DNA from: Roseobacter insulae
GTDB lineage: Bacteria > Pseudomonadota > Alphaproteobacteria > Rhodobacterales > Rhodobacteraceae
Assembly (NCBI RefSeq): GCF_019375555.1
Contig: NZ_JAHXDN010000010.1
Coordinates: forward strand, 1 to 64,000
Reading direction: 5' to 3'
Length of the DNA: 64,000 bases
The translations under genes and the position numbers were made by a program. The notes below the pieces were generated by a model that worked only from the letters and a program-made list of their open reading frames with translations, was not told the DNA's origin and did not search any database. Below, in pieces: positions 17,364 to 27,098 of this stretch (the stretch's first letter is position 1; the number at the start of each line of letters is the position of its first letter).

Positions 17364-19174
17364 CAGAACGCCTGTCCAATCCCGATATAGACCTGAAACG
17401 AGGTGTTGTCGTCATCCCCGGAAGTCGGCACGCCCACGTCCAATCGGATAGGTCCGATCGGTGTGTCGTACCGCAGGCCAACACCTGCCCCGGTCTGCCA
17501 TTCACCGGAACCGTCGGGAAACACCTCCCGACCAATGTAGCCTGCATCGAAAAAGCCCACATAGCCAAGGTTTCCGGTGGTGCGCATGCGGATTTCCGCG
17601 GACAGCCCGATAAAGGACCGCCCTCCGACGATCTGACCACCGCCGAGATCGACACCCAGGGACTGATAGTCATGTCCCCGCACGGTGTCGCCGCCGCCGG
17701 AGTAAAAGAGAAAATCCGCCGGTGCGACCGAAAGCGCAGGCCCGATGAGGGACCCCAGCTGCCCCCGCAGGGCAATCGTGGTTGGGCGTTCCTGTCCGAA
17801 TGTCCTGTAGCCGCGCAGATCAACGGAGGTCAGAATACCGTTGTCGGCCCCGTCAATCGCGGCAAACGGCGTGACATCCGCCTTTGCGAAGTACCCCCGG
17901 CGCGCATCGAGCGTCTTGTCGCGATAGTCGAAGGTCGTGCCCAGCGGAAACATCAACAGCGCGTAATTGTTTTCGCCAAAGGCATCGCGCGTATTTGCGC
18001 GCCGTAGCGCAATACCCGCCCTGTATTGCCGGTTGTCCGATGCAATCCGTTCGATGCCGGTGCCAATGGTGGCCTGCCGAGAGAAGAAGTTCACCTCATC
18101 GAGCTGTTCAACCTCGCCCAGAACGTATAACTCCGTGTCCTCGTTGAAGGTCGCCGGGCGTTGGTAGCGCGCGCCAAGCAGGAAATCGGTGCCGCCCGTC
18201 TCGCCGCCGATGCCGTCGATCTCGGCCTCCAGGCGCAGTCTTTCCGCGCCGCCGAACAGATTGCGGTGTATCCAGAACGCGCTCACGGACAGGCCCTCGA
18301 TGGTGGAAATCTCGCCGCCGAACCCGAACCGCCGGGGCTTGTCTTCGACGACCCGCGCGGTAATGCCCAGAGCGTCACCTGGTCCCACCTCCTCTGCTTC
18401 GATCATTGCGACCGAGCTGAAGGTACCGGTCCGGCGCAGACGGGCCGCAGCATCTTCGAGTTCCTTTGGCGAATACACCGTCCCGGCTGGCAACCCGGCG
18501 ATCTCGACAATCCGTTCGGTGCGCACCGCCGTATTGCCGGTCACGTTCAGGTTGCCAAACCGCAGGCGGGGTCCGGGATCGAGACGCAAGCTGGCGTCGA
18601 TTGTCTTATCCGCATGTCGCGCGGTGACTTTCTGGCTTTCCAGTCGGGCCTTGGCGTGCCCTTCGTCCCGCCACGCACCCACTCCCGCCGCCACAACATC
18701 GCGCAGCACGCTCAGCCGCGCGGTTTCGCCCAGTCGGAAGCCTTCGGGCACTTTTGTTCCCGGCACGAGCGGCGCGATCTCGGCCTTGCCAAAACGAAAC
18801 TGCGACCCCGGCGCAATCCGGATACGGGCGCGCGACACGCTGCGCGGCGGCGCCACGGATTTGATCGAGGCCGCTTCCCGCCCGTCCAGCGAAATGCGGA
18901 TCACCGCACCGTAATAGCCGTAGTCATAAAGCACTGCGAGCAAGCGCTTGTAATCCGCCTGTGCCGTCGACACCAGTTCCTGCGGTGACACCTCGGTTTC
19001 GGATTGCGCTTGCTCAAACAGCAGCGAGCCGCCTTCGAGATCGCTGCGCAGGGCTTCATCCAGCCCGCCTTCGAGGGAGACCTCGATGGCTTTTGCAGGG
19101 AGAGCAAGGCAGAGGGCCAGAACCGTCGCAAGGATCCATCGATGGCGCATCGGTCCCATGCTTTTTACGATCAT
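17363..19174 (-). CDS. tamA: outer-membrane assembly factor TamA (BamA/Omp85 family)
   Basis: An Omp85 protein of about 603 residues. The signal peptide (RHRWILATVLALCLALPAKA) is followed by POTRA domains (RFGNLNVTGNTAVRTERI, YSPKELEDAAARLRRTGTF) and a 16-strand barrel (RRFGFGGEISTIEGLS, FYSGGGDTVRGHDYQSLG with the conserved loop-6 VRGH motif, and the QVYIGIGQAF C-terminus ending in Phe). The first residues are uncertain: I use the ATG at 19174 (MIVKSMGPMRHR), with ATGs at 19159 and 19150 also possible. It is translationally coupled to tamB. Confidence 0.92.
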   Translation of the reverse strand: MIVKSMGPMRHRWILATVLALCLALPAKAIEVSLEGGLDEALRSDLEGGSLLFEQAQSETEVSPQELVSTAQADYKRLLAVLYDYGYYGAVIRISLDGREAASIKSVAPPRSVSRARIRIAPGSQFRFGKAEIAPLVPGTKVPEGFRLGETARLSVLRDVVAAGVGAWRDEGHAKARLESQKVTARHADKTIDASLRLDPGPRLRFGNLNVTGNTAVRTERIVEIAGLPAGTVYSPKELEDAAARLRRTGTFSSVAMIEAEEVGPGDALGITARVVEDKPRRFGFGGEISTIEGLSVSAFWIHRNLFGGAERLRLEAEIDGIGGETGGTDFLLGARYQRPATFNEDTELYVLGEVEQLDEVNFFSRQATIGTGIERIASDNRQYRAGIALRRANTRDAFGENNYALLMFPLGTTFDYRDKTLDARRGYFAKADVTPFAAIDGADNGILTSVDLRGYRTFGQERPTTIALRGQLGSLIGPALSVAPADFLFYSGGGDTVRGHDYQSLGVDLGGGQIVGGRSFIGLSAEIRMRTTGNLGYVGFFDAGYIGREVFPDGSGEWQTGAGVGLRYDTPIGPIRLDVGVPTSGDDDNTSFQVYIGIGQAF

Positions 19175-19410
19175 TACCAACACCCCCCGTGCGACGATTT
19201 CCAAACCAGCACCTGCGGAATCGTGCAGCACTTCTGACTCGCCGTCTGCCTACTGTGTAACGGATTTCCACAATCGGCTGCAAACAGACAAACTAGTGCG
19301 AAAACAGAAAACACAACGGGCGCGCGGGAATATGCCTCTTAGCGGTCAAAGGCACCGGCGGATCCCTCGGATGCGGATAGATTGGGTCACCAGACGGGTC
19401 GCGACAAGGA

Positions 19411-22400
19411 TCAGATGACCGGCGCTGCCCCGACCACATCGATATCAGTATCGACGCCCAGTGTCGCCAACACGTTGCCGCCGTCGACATAGGCATAGAT
19501 GTCGAGACTGTTGCCCTGGCCGTCATCGACAGGCGTGTCCGAGACCTTCTGGAAGCTGCCGGGGCCATCAGTCACCAGCGTTAACTGGTCTCCCGCGTCG
19601 CCATAGATCACGGCGCTTTCGGGCAGTGCTTCGTCGAGCAGCGTTTCAAGAAGACTGTCGCCGGTTGTCGACAGATCGACGACATCGGACAGGCTCAGTT
19701 CCAATGTGTTGGCCTGCCCGTTTTGCATATCAAGGGCTTCAATGTCGCGGATATCCAGTGTTGGCAGCACGTCTTCGGTCAGATTTCCCGCAAGATCGAA
19801 TGCGAGGATGTCGCGTCCGGCACCGCCATCCACCACATCGGTGCCGCTATCGGGCGCCTCGGTGACGGCAATCACGTCATCGCCCGCACCAGCCAGCACG
19901 ATATCCGCGCCAGCGCCGCCGTTGATCGTGTCATCGCCCCCGAAACCGAAGATCACATCATTGCCGCCGCCACCATCGATCACGTCCGCCGCGTCGCTGC
20001 CGAACAGCAAATCCGCTTGCGCGAACCCTGTCAGCGTTTGCGCGCTCTCAGCCTTGCCAATCACATCACTGGTGAAAAGCTCGATTTCAGCCGTGCTTTC
20101 ATCGCCGTCCAGATCAAATCGTGCGGTCACACCGATCAGGTTGTCTTCGCCGAGCAGCATTTCGATGTTTTCGATACTGGCCAGCGGTAAGGCGTAATCG
20201 ATCCCATCGACAGACAATGCGCTGCTGGTCTCGTCCGCGATGATGCCTTTGTCCTCACCATCGGCATCAAGCGTAAGCTCCAGACTGATCAGGCGGGGGT
20301 CGAAGACAGGTGTCTGTGTCAGGGCTGCCGCAAGTTCAGCGGGAGACACAAGGAAGGTCGGGTCCGGGTCGAACTCTTCCAGCAGGGTCGGATCATACCC
20401 GGTGCCAAAACCAAAGGCCTGAATATCGACGGTGTAGCCGCCGCCGGGCGGGTTGTTCAACTCGGCCAGCGCGTCCCGCCAGCTGCCGTTCGAGGGCACC
20501 CCGTCGGTAATGAACAGCAGAAAGTTCGCCTCATTTTCAGGTTGGGAATTCAGGAAGCTGGCCGTTTCGGTGAACGCGAGATCCCACCTCGTAGCGCCGC
20601 CGCGATACGGCAGGGTCGAAATGGCGCCGGACAGGGTCGGATCCTGCAGATCATAGGGTCCGAATGTCGATACGCCGCCGGAATAGGTGATGATCTGGAC
20701 GTCCACATTTGTGGTCGATCCTTCAAACTGATCGGCCAGCAGACCGACAGCGTCATTCACGGCGTCGCGCATTTCGGCCCAGTCCGCCTGTCCAATGCTG
20801 CCCGAACTGTCCATGGCGATCACCAGGTTGACGGATTGCGCCGTGACTGACTCTGCATCAATGGAGAGCGCCCCTGCCGCTGTTTCCTCAGTGGCCACGG
20901 TCGTCAGCGCGATCGTCACGCCGCGCGCTCCGACGCTGCCGGTCGGGGCTTCAACGGCAGCCGTTGCGCGACCTGACGTGATGCCGCCTGCGCTGTCCTC
21001 AACGGTGTATTCAAAGCGATCAAGTCCGGCGAAACCTGCGTTGGGCGTGTAAACGAATGAACCGTCGCTGTTGATCGTAACCGTGCCGTTGTCCGGACCA
21101 TCTGAGCCAAGGGCAAACGTCAAGGGGGCCGTGCTGTCCGCATCCGCGGCGGTCAGCTGATCCGACAGCACGCCGTTCTGATCCACCTGGAAAACGCTGT
21201 TTGTCGCCACGACCGGCGCATCGTTTGTCCCGGTCAGCGTCACCTCAACGACCTGCGTGACCTCGGCGCCGAACTGGTCGCTTGCGGTGGCAGTAAGGGT
21301 CTCCGTGACGGTTTCGCCTTCCGCAATGCCATCCGCGATCGAATTGTCGAGCACGTAGCTCCACGCGCCTTCAGAGGTGATAACGAAGGTGCCGAAAACC
21401 GCGGCCGACACCCCCGACCAGGTGACTACCGCACCGTCGTCCGGGTCGGTTGCAGACAGTTGCCCGGCAGCATCCGCTTCTTCTTCGCCCTCGACCACGA
21501 CGCCCCGGTCCTGCCCGGATACCGTCGTGATGACGGGTGCATCATTTGTCCCGGTTACCGTGACGGTGACCGTGGCCTCGGCGGTTTCCCCCGACGGGTC
21601 CGAGACGCGGACGCTGAAACTGTCAGCGCCGGCATAGTTGAGGTTCGGCGTGTAGGCGTAGATGCCATTCTGCAAAAGCACGACTTCGCCGTTCGCGGGC
21701 ACCGCGCTGATCGCATAGCTGAGGTTGTCGCCGTCGATATCCGAAGCGGTGATCATGCCGGTCACGATATTGTCTTCGGTGACGCTGACGGCCCCGTCGC
21801 TGGCTGTCGGCGCATCATTCACCGGCAGAACCTGCACGATCACAATGCCCTCGATGCTGTCGCCGGCCGGATCGGTAACGACGAAGGTGAAACTGTCGGA
21901 TCCGTTGAAATTCGGTACCGGGACGTAATCGAACTGACCATCGGGCGCGACACTGACAACCCCGTTCGAAGGGCCGCTGTTCAGGGCATAGACCAGGTCG
22001 CCCGGCGCACCGGCGGCAACAGTGATTTCCCCCGCAATGGCGGTTTCCTCGCTCGCGTCTTCAAAACCTGTCACCACGATAACCGGCGGCGGTTCACTGT
22101 CATCGATGATCAGCCCTTCGTCAAAGCTGCCCGGATCATCGGCTGGCTCGTTTTCCACGTCGGGTGGCGCTTCGATACTCTCGGATTCGTCGATCTCGTC
22201 GACGTCCAGATCGGTGGGCGCATTCGTTCCGGGATCATTCCCCGCGCCCCGGTCGACCGGGTCCGACAGTGACACGAACGTATCCCCCGCATCCACCCGC
22301 GAGGTGGCAGCGCGGAATGCGGCAAAGGCCTCCGCGATGAGAGCGCTGTCTTCGGTTTCATCCTGAAGCGTGCGTTCAATCTCCCGGCTCTCGTTATTGG

Positions 22401-23223
22401 CGCCGGAGACCACCCATTTGGTGTTGATCTCGTCAATGAAGGCAATCAGGTTGCCCTCGTTATCGCGCAACTCCACCCGGCCCTGCCCGCCGTCGGGATC
22501 GGTTGTCAGCGTCACCTCGGTGGTATCGACGCCATTGACGGTGCCAACCTGTACAACAACGGTCGTGCCACGGATACCCATCGTCGATGAGGGCGTGTTC
22601 ACATCCATCCCGCCGGTTTTGGCGACCTGTCCCGCAATGAAGACAAAGGAACCCTGGATCAGACTGAAACTGCCGGAATTGTCGTCAGCAGCGGGGTCGA
22701 AAATCAACTCGTCAATCACCATGCGCGACGCGGATGCGAGGGTGAAAATGGTCCCGTCGACAAAAGTCACGGCGACGGAGGCGGCGTCTTCCGTCGCGAT
22801 CACGTCGTTTTGAAAAATCTTCATCCCGACTTGCAGGGTTTCCACCGTGCCATCGACCCGCTGTACGGTTGTTATCCCCTCAACCGTCTCGACCTGACCA
22901 ATCGGGCCCTGACCGATGCCGCCCCCGCCGACCTGGACGTATTGTCCCGGCGCCAGCGGTCCGGCCAGCAGGTCCACGACCGAGCCGCGCAACACGGCGC
23001 CGGCCGGATCAAACAGATCAGCCGGGTGCGGGTTTTCAAAGTATCCGGGCAGCCGGAAACTCGGCGCCCCGTCATTGTCGATGTAAAGATCGGAACCCAC
23101 GCGATTGAATGTGCCGGAGAACAGTAACGCGCTGTCAGGGACGACGACTGACCCGGACCCGTCGACACTGAGCGTTACGACTTCTCTGGGATCTTCATTC
23201 TGCGCCGAATATTGCCGAGACAC
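19411..23223 (-). CDS. large secreted FecR/VCBS/VWA/RTX protein (putative adhesin)
   Basis: A 1270-residue acidic protein with no Sec signal. Domains in order: N-terminal region, a FecR-like domain (about 135-260; GIRGTTVVVQVG at 216-227), an acidic linker (about 335-380), four or five VCBS/cadherin-like repeats separated by TGTNDAPV-type linkers (about 400-760), a VWA domain with an intact MIDAS (DSSGS at 805-809, Thr about 878, ITDG at 905-908), and RTX calcium-binding nonapeptides (GGGGNDVIFGFGGDDTI, about 1075-1135), then a non-cleaved C-terminal secretion region. RTX plus C-terminal signal fits export by the TolC/ABC/HlyD set at 25772-30673. The likely role is a surface or matrix adhesin; no toxin enzymatic domain is seen. 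Confidence 0.88.
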   Translation of the reverse strand: MSRQYSAQNEDPREVVTLSVDGSGSVVVPDSALLFSGTFNRVGSDLYIDNDGAPSFRLPGYFENPHPADLFDPAGAVLRGSVVDLLAGPLAPGQYVQVGGGGIGQGPIGQVETVEGITTVQRVDGTVETLQVGMKIFQNDVIATEDAASVAVTFVDGTIFTLASASRMVIDELIFDPAADDNSGSFSLIQGSFVFIAGQVAKTGGMDVNTPSSTMGIRGTTVVVQVGTVNGVDTTEVTLTTDPDGGQGRVELRDNEGNLIAFIDEINTKWVVSGANNESREIERTLQDETEDSALIAEAFAAFRAATSRVDAGDTFVSLSDPVDRGAGNDPGTNAPTDLDVDEIDESESIEAPPDVENEPADDPGSFDEGLIIDDSEPPPVIVVTGFEDASEETAIAGEITVAAGAPGDLVYALNSGPSNGVVSVAPDGQFDYVPVPNFNGSDSFTFVVTDPAGDSIEGIVIVQVLPVNDAPTASDGAVSVTEDNIVTGMITASDIDGDNLSYAISAVPANGEVVLLQNGIYAYTPNLNYAGADSFSVRVSDPSGETAEATVTVTVTGTNDAPVITTVSGQDRGVVVEGEEEADAAGQLSATDPDDGAVVTWSGVSAAVFGTFVITSEGAWSYVLDNSIADGIAEGETVTETLTATASDQFGAEVTQVVEVTLTGTNDAPVVATNSVFQVDQNGVLSDQLTAADADSTAPLTFALGSDGPDNGTVTINSDGSFVYTPNAGFAGLDRFEYTVEDSAGGITSGRATAAVEAPTGSVGARGVTIALTTVATEETAAGALSIDAESVTAQSVNLVIAMDSSGSIGQADWAEMRDAVNDAVGLLADQFEGSTTNVDVQIITYSGGVSTFGPYDLQDPTLSGAISTLPYRGGATRWDLAFTETASFLNSQPENEANFLLFITDGVPSNGSWRDALAELNNPPGGGYTVDIQAFGFGTGYDPTLLEEFDPDPTFLVSPAELAAALTQTPVFDPRLISLELTLDADGEDKGIIADETSSALSVDGIDYALPLASIENIEMLLGEDNLIGVTARFDLDGDESTAEIELFTSDVIGKAESAQTLTGFAQADLLFGSDAADVIDGGGGNDVIFGFGGDDTINGGAGADIVLAGAGDDVIAVTEAPDSGTDVVDGGAGRDILAFDLAGNLTEDVLPTLDIRDIEALDMQNGQANTLELSLSDVVDLSTTGDSLLETLLDEALPESAVIYGDAGDQLTLVTDGPGSFQKVSDTPVDDGQGNSLDIYAYVDGGNVLATLGVDTDIDVVGAAPVI

Positions 23224-23506
23224 GGAGGTATTCCTAAAAAACGATAACTTAACTGAAATTTAACCAATTTTTGAGTCTCCGTATGTGAACGATGACACAT
23301 TCTGCCGAAATGCGGCCGCGAAAATGACATATTCCCGCGCACGTTGAATTTTTTTCTTGATTGGCGACAGATCAGAAACAGTGGCTCAACCGCTGGCGAC
23401 TTGATCCAGGGTCCGATTCGGTCAGTATGGGTTCAACAACCGGAAATTTCGGTTGTCGCTGCGTATTTCCACGCAGGGTCATGCCAGCGATCAGGTGACA
23501 ACCGGA

Positions 23507-25771
23507 ATGAAGCAATGGTTTGCGAAGTGGATCGGATGGGTGCGGGTGCTCGCATTTTTCGGTCTGCTGTGCGGCATCCTTATTCGCGTCGGGGACCCGC
23601 AGCCGATCAAGACTTTACGCAACGCGTCCTTCGACTTCTACCATCAGTCCAAACCGCGCGAGTTCACGCGACTGCCCGTTGCCATTCTCGACGTGGATGA
23701 CAGCAGTATCGAAGAGATCGGCCAATGGCCGTGGCCGCGCAAACGGATGGCGGAACTGGTGGAGCGTGCGACGGCGCAGGGCGCTGTCGCCATTGGGTTC
23801 GATATTATCTTTTCAGAGCCGGACCGCCTGTCGCCGGGGCAAATCGCGCAGGACAATCCCGATATGCCCCCAAGTCTTGCGGCGCAGCTCGCCGCCCTGC
23901 CCGATAATGACACGCTGCTGGCAGAGGCCTTCGCCCGGTCACGGGTGATCGTTGGCCAGTCAAGCGTGCGCACCACCGCCGGCAACAGGGTCGAAAAGCG
24001 CGAGATGGCCAAGGCGGCACACGCGCTGATCGGACCCAGCCCGATGCCCTACCTGATGCACTTTCCCGATATTCTGCAGAACCTTCCCGAGCTGGAGGCC
24101 ACTGCCGCCGGGCGCGGTATGTTCAACGCGCGTCCGGATCCCGACGGCGTATACCGCCGTGTGCCCCTGGTGATGAGTGTTCAGGGTCAGATCAGGTTGG
24201 GTCTGACTCCGGAGCTTTTGCGCGTCGCAACGGGCGGTGAATCCTTTGCCGTGCGCACCAACGAGGCCGGGATCGAAGGCATCGTACTGGCCCGGCAGCT
24301 CATTCCCACCGCGCATGACGGCACCGTCTGGCCCTATCTGACCCCCTCGTTACGTGCCCGCTATGTCTCTGCCGCGGATCTGTTGAAAGACCGGGTGCCC
24401 GTCGGGCGGCTGGCCGGTCACCTGGTGCTTGTCGGGACCTCGGCCATTGGTCTGGAGGATTTTCGCGCCACACCCCTGGGGGTCGCCATGGCCGGCGTCG
24501 AAGTCCATGCGCAGGTTCTGGAAAACATTATGGCGAAAACACTTCTGGTGCGGCCCAACTACACCATCGCCATCGAATTGGTCACGACGTTTGTCTTGTG
24601 TGCTCTGGTGATCATCTTTGCGCCCAGCCTCTCCGCACGGGTGCTGATTTCATCCTCGCTAGTCCTTCTGGCAGGCTACGTCGGCGCATCTTACTACCTG
24701 TTTGTCGACAAGCGCGTCCTGCTGGACCCCTCATTTCCGATCGTCGCCACCACAACGGCTGTCATGCTGATCTCGACCGTGAACTACCTGCGCGAGGAAA
24801 GACAGCGCCGCGAGATCCGCAGCGCCTTCGGGCAGTATGTCTCGCCCGATCTGGTGGATCAGCTGAGCCGGAACCAGGGGAAGCTGACGCTGGGCGGCGA
24901 GTCGCGCGATCTTACGCTGCTCTTCAGTGACGTGCGCGGGTTCACCGCCATCGCCGAAGAGTTCCGGGATGATCCCGAGGCGCTGACGCTGCTGATGAAC
25001 CAGTTCCTCACCATCCTGTCGAACGCGATCATGCATCACAAGGGCACCATCGACAAGTTCATGGGTGATGCGGTCATGGCCTTCTGGAATGCCCCGCTGG
25101 ACAATGAGGACCATGCGCGCGCCGCCTGCCGCGCGGCCTTGCAGATGATCAGGGACGTGAAAGCCTTCAACGCGAAAAGACTGCGTGAAGCCGCGCGGCT
25201 GCGCAAAGCACGGCAGGGTCAAAAGAGAAAGGCCGGAATGCCGCGGGTCAAGACGCATCGGATCAACGTCGGCATCGGCATCAATACCGGCCAGTGCGTC
25301 GTCGGCAATATGGGCAGCGACACGCGGTTCGACTACACCGCCCTGGGCGACCCGGTGAATGTGGCGTCGCGGCTGGAAGGCCAGTCGCGGTACTACGGGG
25401 CCGCAATCATCCTGGGCCAGGCCACGGCCCGCGAGGTTGGCAGCGACTTCGCCGTCATGGAATTGGACCGGGTGCGTGTCGTGGGCAAGGAAGTGCCGGA
25501 AACCATATTCGCCCTGCTGGGGGACGAAACGCTTCGTCAGGATCCGGAGTTTCAGTCGCTGTGTGACACCAATACCGCGATGCTTGCAGCCTATCGAAGC
25601 CGGCAGTGGGACACGGCAGAGGCCCTGCTGAGCGAGGTCTCGCAGCACGTCACCGCGCTCAGGCTGGGGCTGAAGGACTATCTGGACATGTATCGCGGAC
25701 GGATCGCCGACCTGCGCGCCGCAGCGCCACCAGAGGATTGGGATGGCGTCTTCGCCTCGACCAAAAAGTAG
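23507..25771 (+). CDS. CHASE2-domain adenylate/guanylate cyclase
   Basis: A 754-residue membrane cyclase from the ATG at 23507 (MKQWFAKWIGWVRVL). TM1 is at about 10-27, an extracytoplasmic CHASE2 domain at about 35-340, three TM helices at about 352-425, then a class III cyclase domain (about 455-680). Metal-binding Asp475 (FSDVRG) and Asp521 (GDAVMAF), Lys517 (adenine recognition), Thr611 (DYTALGD), Asn618 and Arg622 are all present, favouring ATP over GTP. A basic Lys/Arg insert lies at about 557-583. It lies between, and is divergent from, the RTX protein and is tail-to-tail with hlyD: its TAG and the hlyD stop abut with no gap. CHASE2 and FecR-domain genes are often neighbours, which suggests a joint signalling role. 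Confidence 0.92.
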   Translation: MKQWFAKWIGWVRVLAFFGLLCGILIRVGDPQPIKTLRNASFDFYHQSKPREFTRLPVAILDVDDSSIEEIGQWPWPRKRMAELVERATAQGAVAIGFDIIFSEPDRLSPGQIAQDNPDMPPSLAAQLAALPDNDTLLAEAFARSRVIVGQSSVRTTAGNRVEKREMAKAAHALIGPSPMPYLMHFPDILQNLPELEATAAGRGMFNARPDPDGVYRRVPLVMSVQGQIRLGLTPELLRVATGGESFAVRTNEAGIEGIVLARQLIPTAHDGTVWPYLTPSLRARYVSAADLLKDRVPVGRLAGHLVLVGTSAIGLEDFRATPLGVAMAGVEVHAQVLENIMAKTLLVRPNYTIAIELVTTFVLCALVIIFAPSLSARVLISSSLVLLAGYVGASYYLFVDKRVLLDPSFPIVATTTAVMLISTVNYLREERQRREIRSAFGQYVSPDLVDQLSRNQGKLTLGGESRDLTLLFSDVRGFTAIAEEFRDDPEALTLLMNQFLTILSNAIMHHKGTIDKFMGDAVMAFWNAPLDNEDHARAACRAALQMIRDVKAFNAKRLREAARLRKARQGQKRKAGMPRVKTHRINVGIGINTGQCVVGNMGSDTRFDYTALGDPVNVASRLEGQSRYYGAAIILGQATAREVGSDFAVMELDRVRVVGKEVPETIFALLGDETLRQDPEFQSLCDTNTAMLAAYRSRQWDTAEALLSEVSQHVTALRLGLKDYLDMYRGRIADLRAAAPPEDWDGVFASTKK

Positions 25772-27094
25772 CTAACGTTCACGCAGAGCCTCTGCCCGGG
25801 CGCGCAGAATGGGTTTGGCAAGATAGGACAGAACTGTTTTCTCGCCGGTCTGAATATCCACCGACGCGATCATGCCAGCGGTAATGGGCAGCGGGTTTTC
25901 AGGCGTGCCGAGGTAGGACTTGTCCGTGCGTACGATGACGCGGAAGAACTCCGTGCCATCTTCCTTTGCAATCGTATCCGCGCCAATGCGCACGACCTCG
26001 CCCTTCAGATCGCCGTACACCAGGTAGTCATAGGCCGAAATCTTGACAGACGCCTGTTCACCGGTGCTGACGAAGGCAATGTCGCGCGGCCCGAGGTCCG
26101 CCTCGATCAACAGGCTGTCGTCTATGGGGACGATCTCGACCAGCGGTTCACCGGGTTGCACAACGGCCCCGAGCGTCGTGGTGTTCAGCCGGTTGATCGT
26201 TCCGCGCACCGGCGCGCGCAACTGTGCCCGCGTCACGCGATCATTGGCGCTGCGCAGCGTCTCCTGCACCACGGCAAGATCCAGCTGCAGCTTGGCCAGA
26301 CGCTGCCGCGCCGTCAGAACATAGGCAGAGCGCGCCGCGTCGATCTGGTTCTCTGCTTCCACGATCGCCGCCCGCAGCCGTGGCTCACTGGCCTTGCTCA
26401 CGGCGATATCCCCTGTCAGTTCCGCAAACCGCGACTGCAGGCGCAAAAGCTCGATCTGGGGCACCAGCCCCCGGTCGAACATGCCCTGGGTCAAGGCGAT
26501 TTCCTCTCGCAGCGGCGCGATGATGGCCTCTGTGCGGTCCCGCAGTGCTTTCACCTCGTCCAGTTCGCTGCGCCGTTGCAACAGTTGCGCCTCCAACACC
26601 TGAAGCTCGCGCTTCAGCTGATCGCGGCGGGACAGAAAGACTTCCTTCTCCGCGGCGACAGCCAAGGGCGCGCGCGCCTCAAGAAGCGCGGGATAGGCCA
26701 GATCGGCAGCAAAACGGGCCTCGGCCTCCAACCGCGTGGTCTCGGCCAGAATGGCCGCTTCGCGTTCCAGCAACTCGCCGCGTTCGGCATCAAACCGGGT
26801 ATCGTCGATCTGCATCAACACATCGCCCGGTTCCACGATGTCGCCTTCCCGAACGGCGAGGCTGCGCACGATCCCGCCCTCGAGGCTTTGAACGACCTGA
26901 ACCTGCTGCGAAGGGATTACGCGGCCCGATGCGCGGGCGGTCTCTTCAATTCTGTACGTTGCGGCCCAGATGCCGAACGCCGCAACCCCCAGCGCGATGA
27001 CCACCAGTAAGCGCCATGGCCCCCGGTCTCTTACCGCCGCGGATGCGCCGCCGATGTTGTTGGCAAATTCGTCTTCGATCCGGTTGCCGAACAT
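25772..27094 (-). CDS. type I secretion membrane fusion protein (HlyD family)
   Basis: A 440-residue periplasmic adaptor from the ATG at 27094 (MFGNRIEDEF). One N-terminal TM (LLVVIALGVAAFGIWAATY), a lipoyl-like half (RVIPSQQVQVVQSLEGGIVRSLAVREGD), a long coiled-coil hairpin (about 100-290) and the second lipoyl half plus beta barrel (RAPVRGTINRLNTTTLGAVVQPGEPLVEIVP) are visible. It bridges the ABC transporter to TolC. It is the last gene of the tolC-ABC-hlyD operon, 4 bases after the ABC stop. The expected cargo is the RTX protein at 19411-23223. Confidence 0.93.
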   Translation of the reverse strand: MFGNRIEDEFANNIGGASAAVRDRGPWRLLVVIALGVAAFGIWAATYRIEETARASGRVIPSQQVQVVQSLEGGIVRSLAVREGDIVEPGDVLMQIDDTRFDAERGELLEREAAILAETTRLEAEARFAADLAYPALLEARAPLAVAAEKEVFLSRRDQLKRELQVLEAQLLQRRSELDEVKALRDRTEAIIAPLREEIALTQGMFDRGLVPQIELLRLQSRFAELTGDIAVSKASEPRLRAAIVEAENQIDAARSAYVLTARQRLAKLQLDLAVVQETLRSANDRVTRAQLRAPVRGTINRLNTTTLGAVVQPGEPLVEIVPIDDSLLIEADLGPRDIAFVSTGEQASVKISAYDYLVYGDLKGEVVRIGADTIAKEDGTEFFRVIVRTDKSYLGTPENPLPITAGMIASVDIQTGEKTVLSYLAKPILRARAEALRER

Positions 27095-27098
27095 CCTT

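Noticed and set aside
19411-23223. RTX pore-forming toxin
   Set aside because: No acylation sites, toxin domain or activating acyltransferase gene is visible; FecR, VCBS and VWA domains fit a surface protein.
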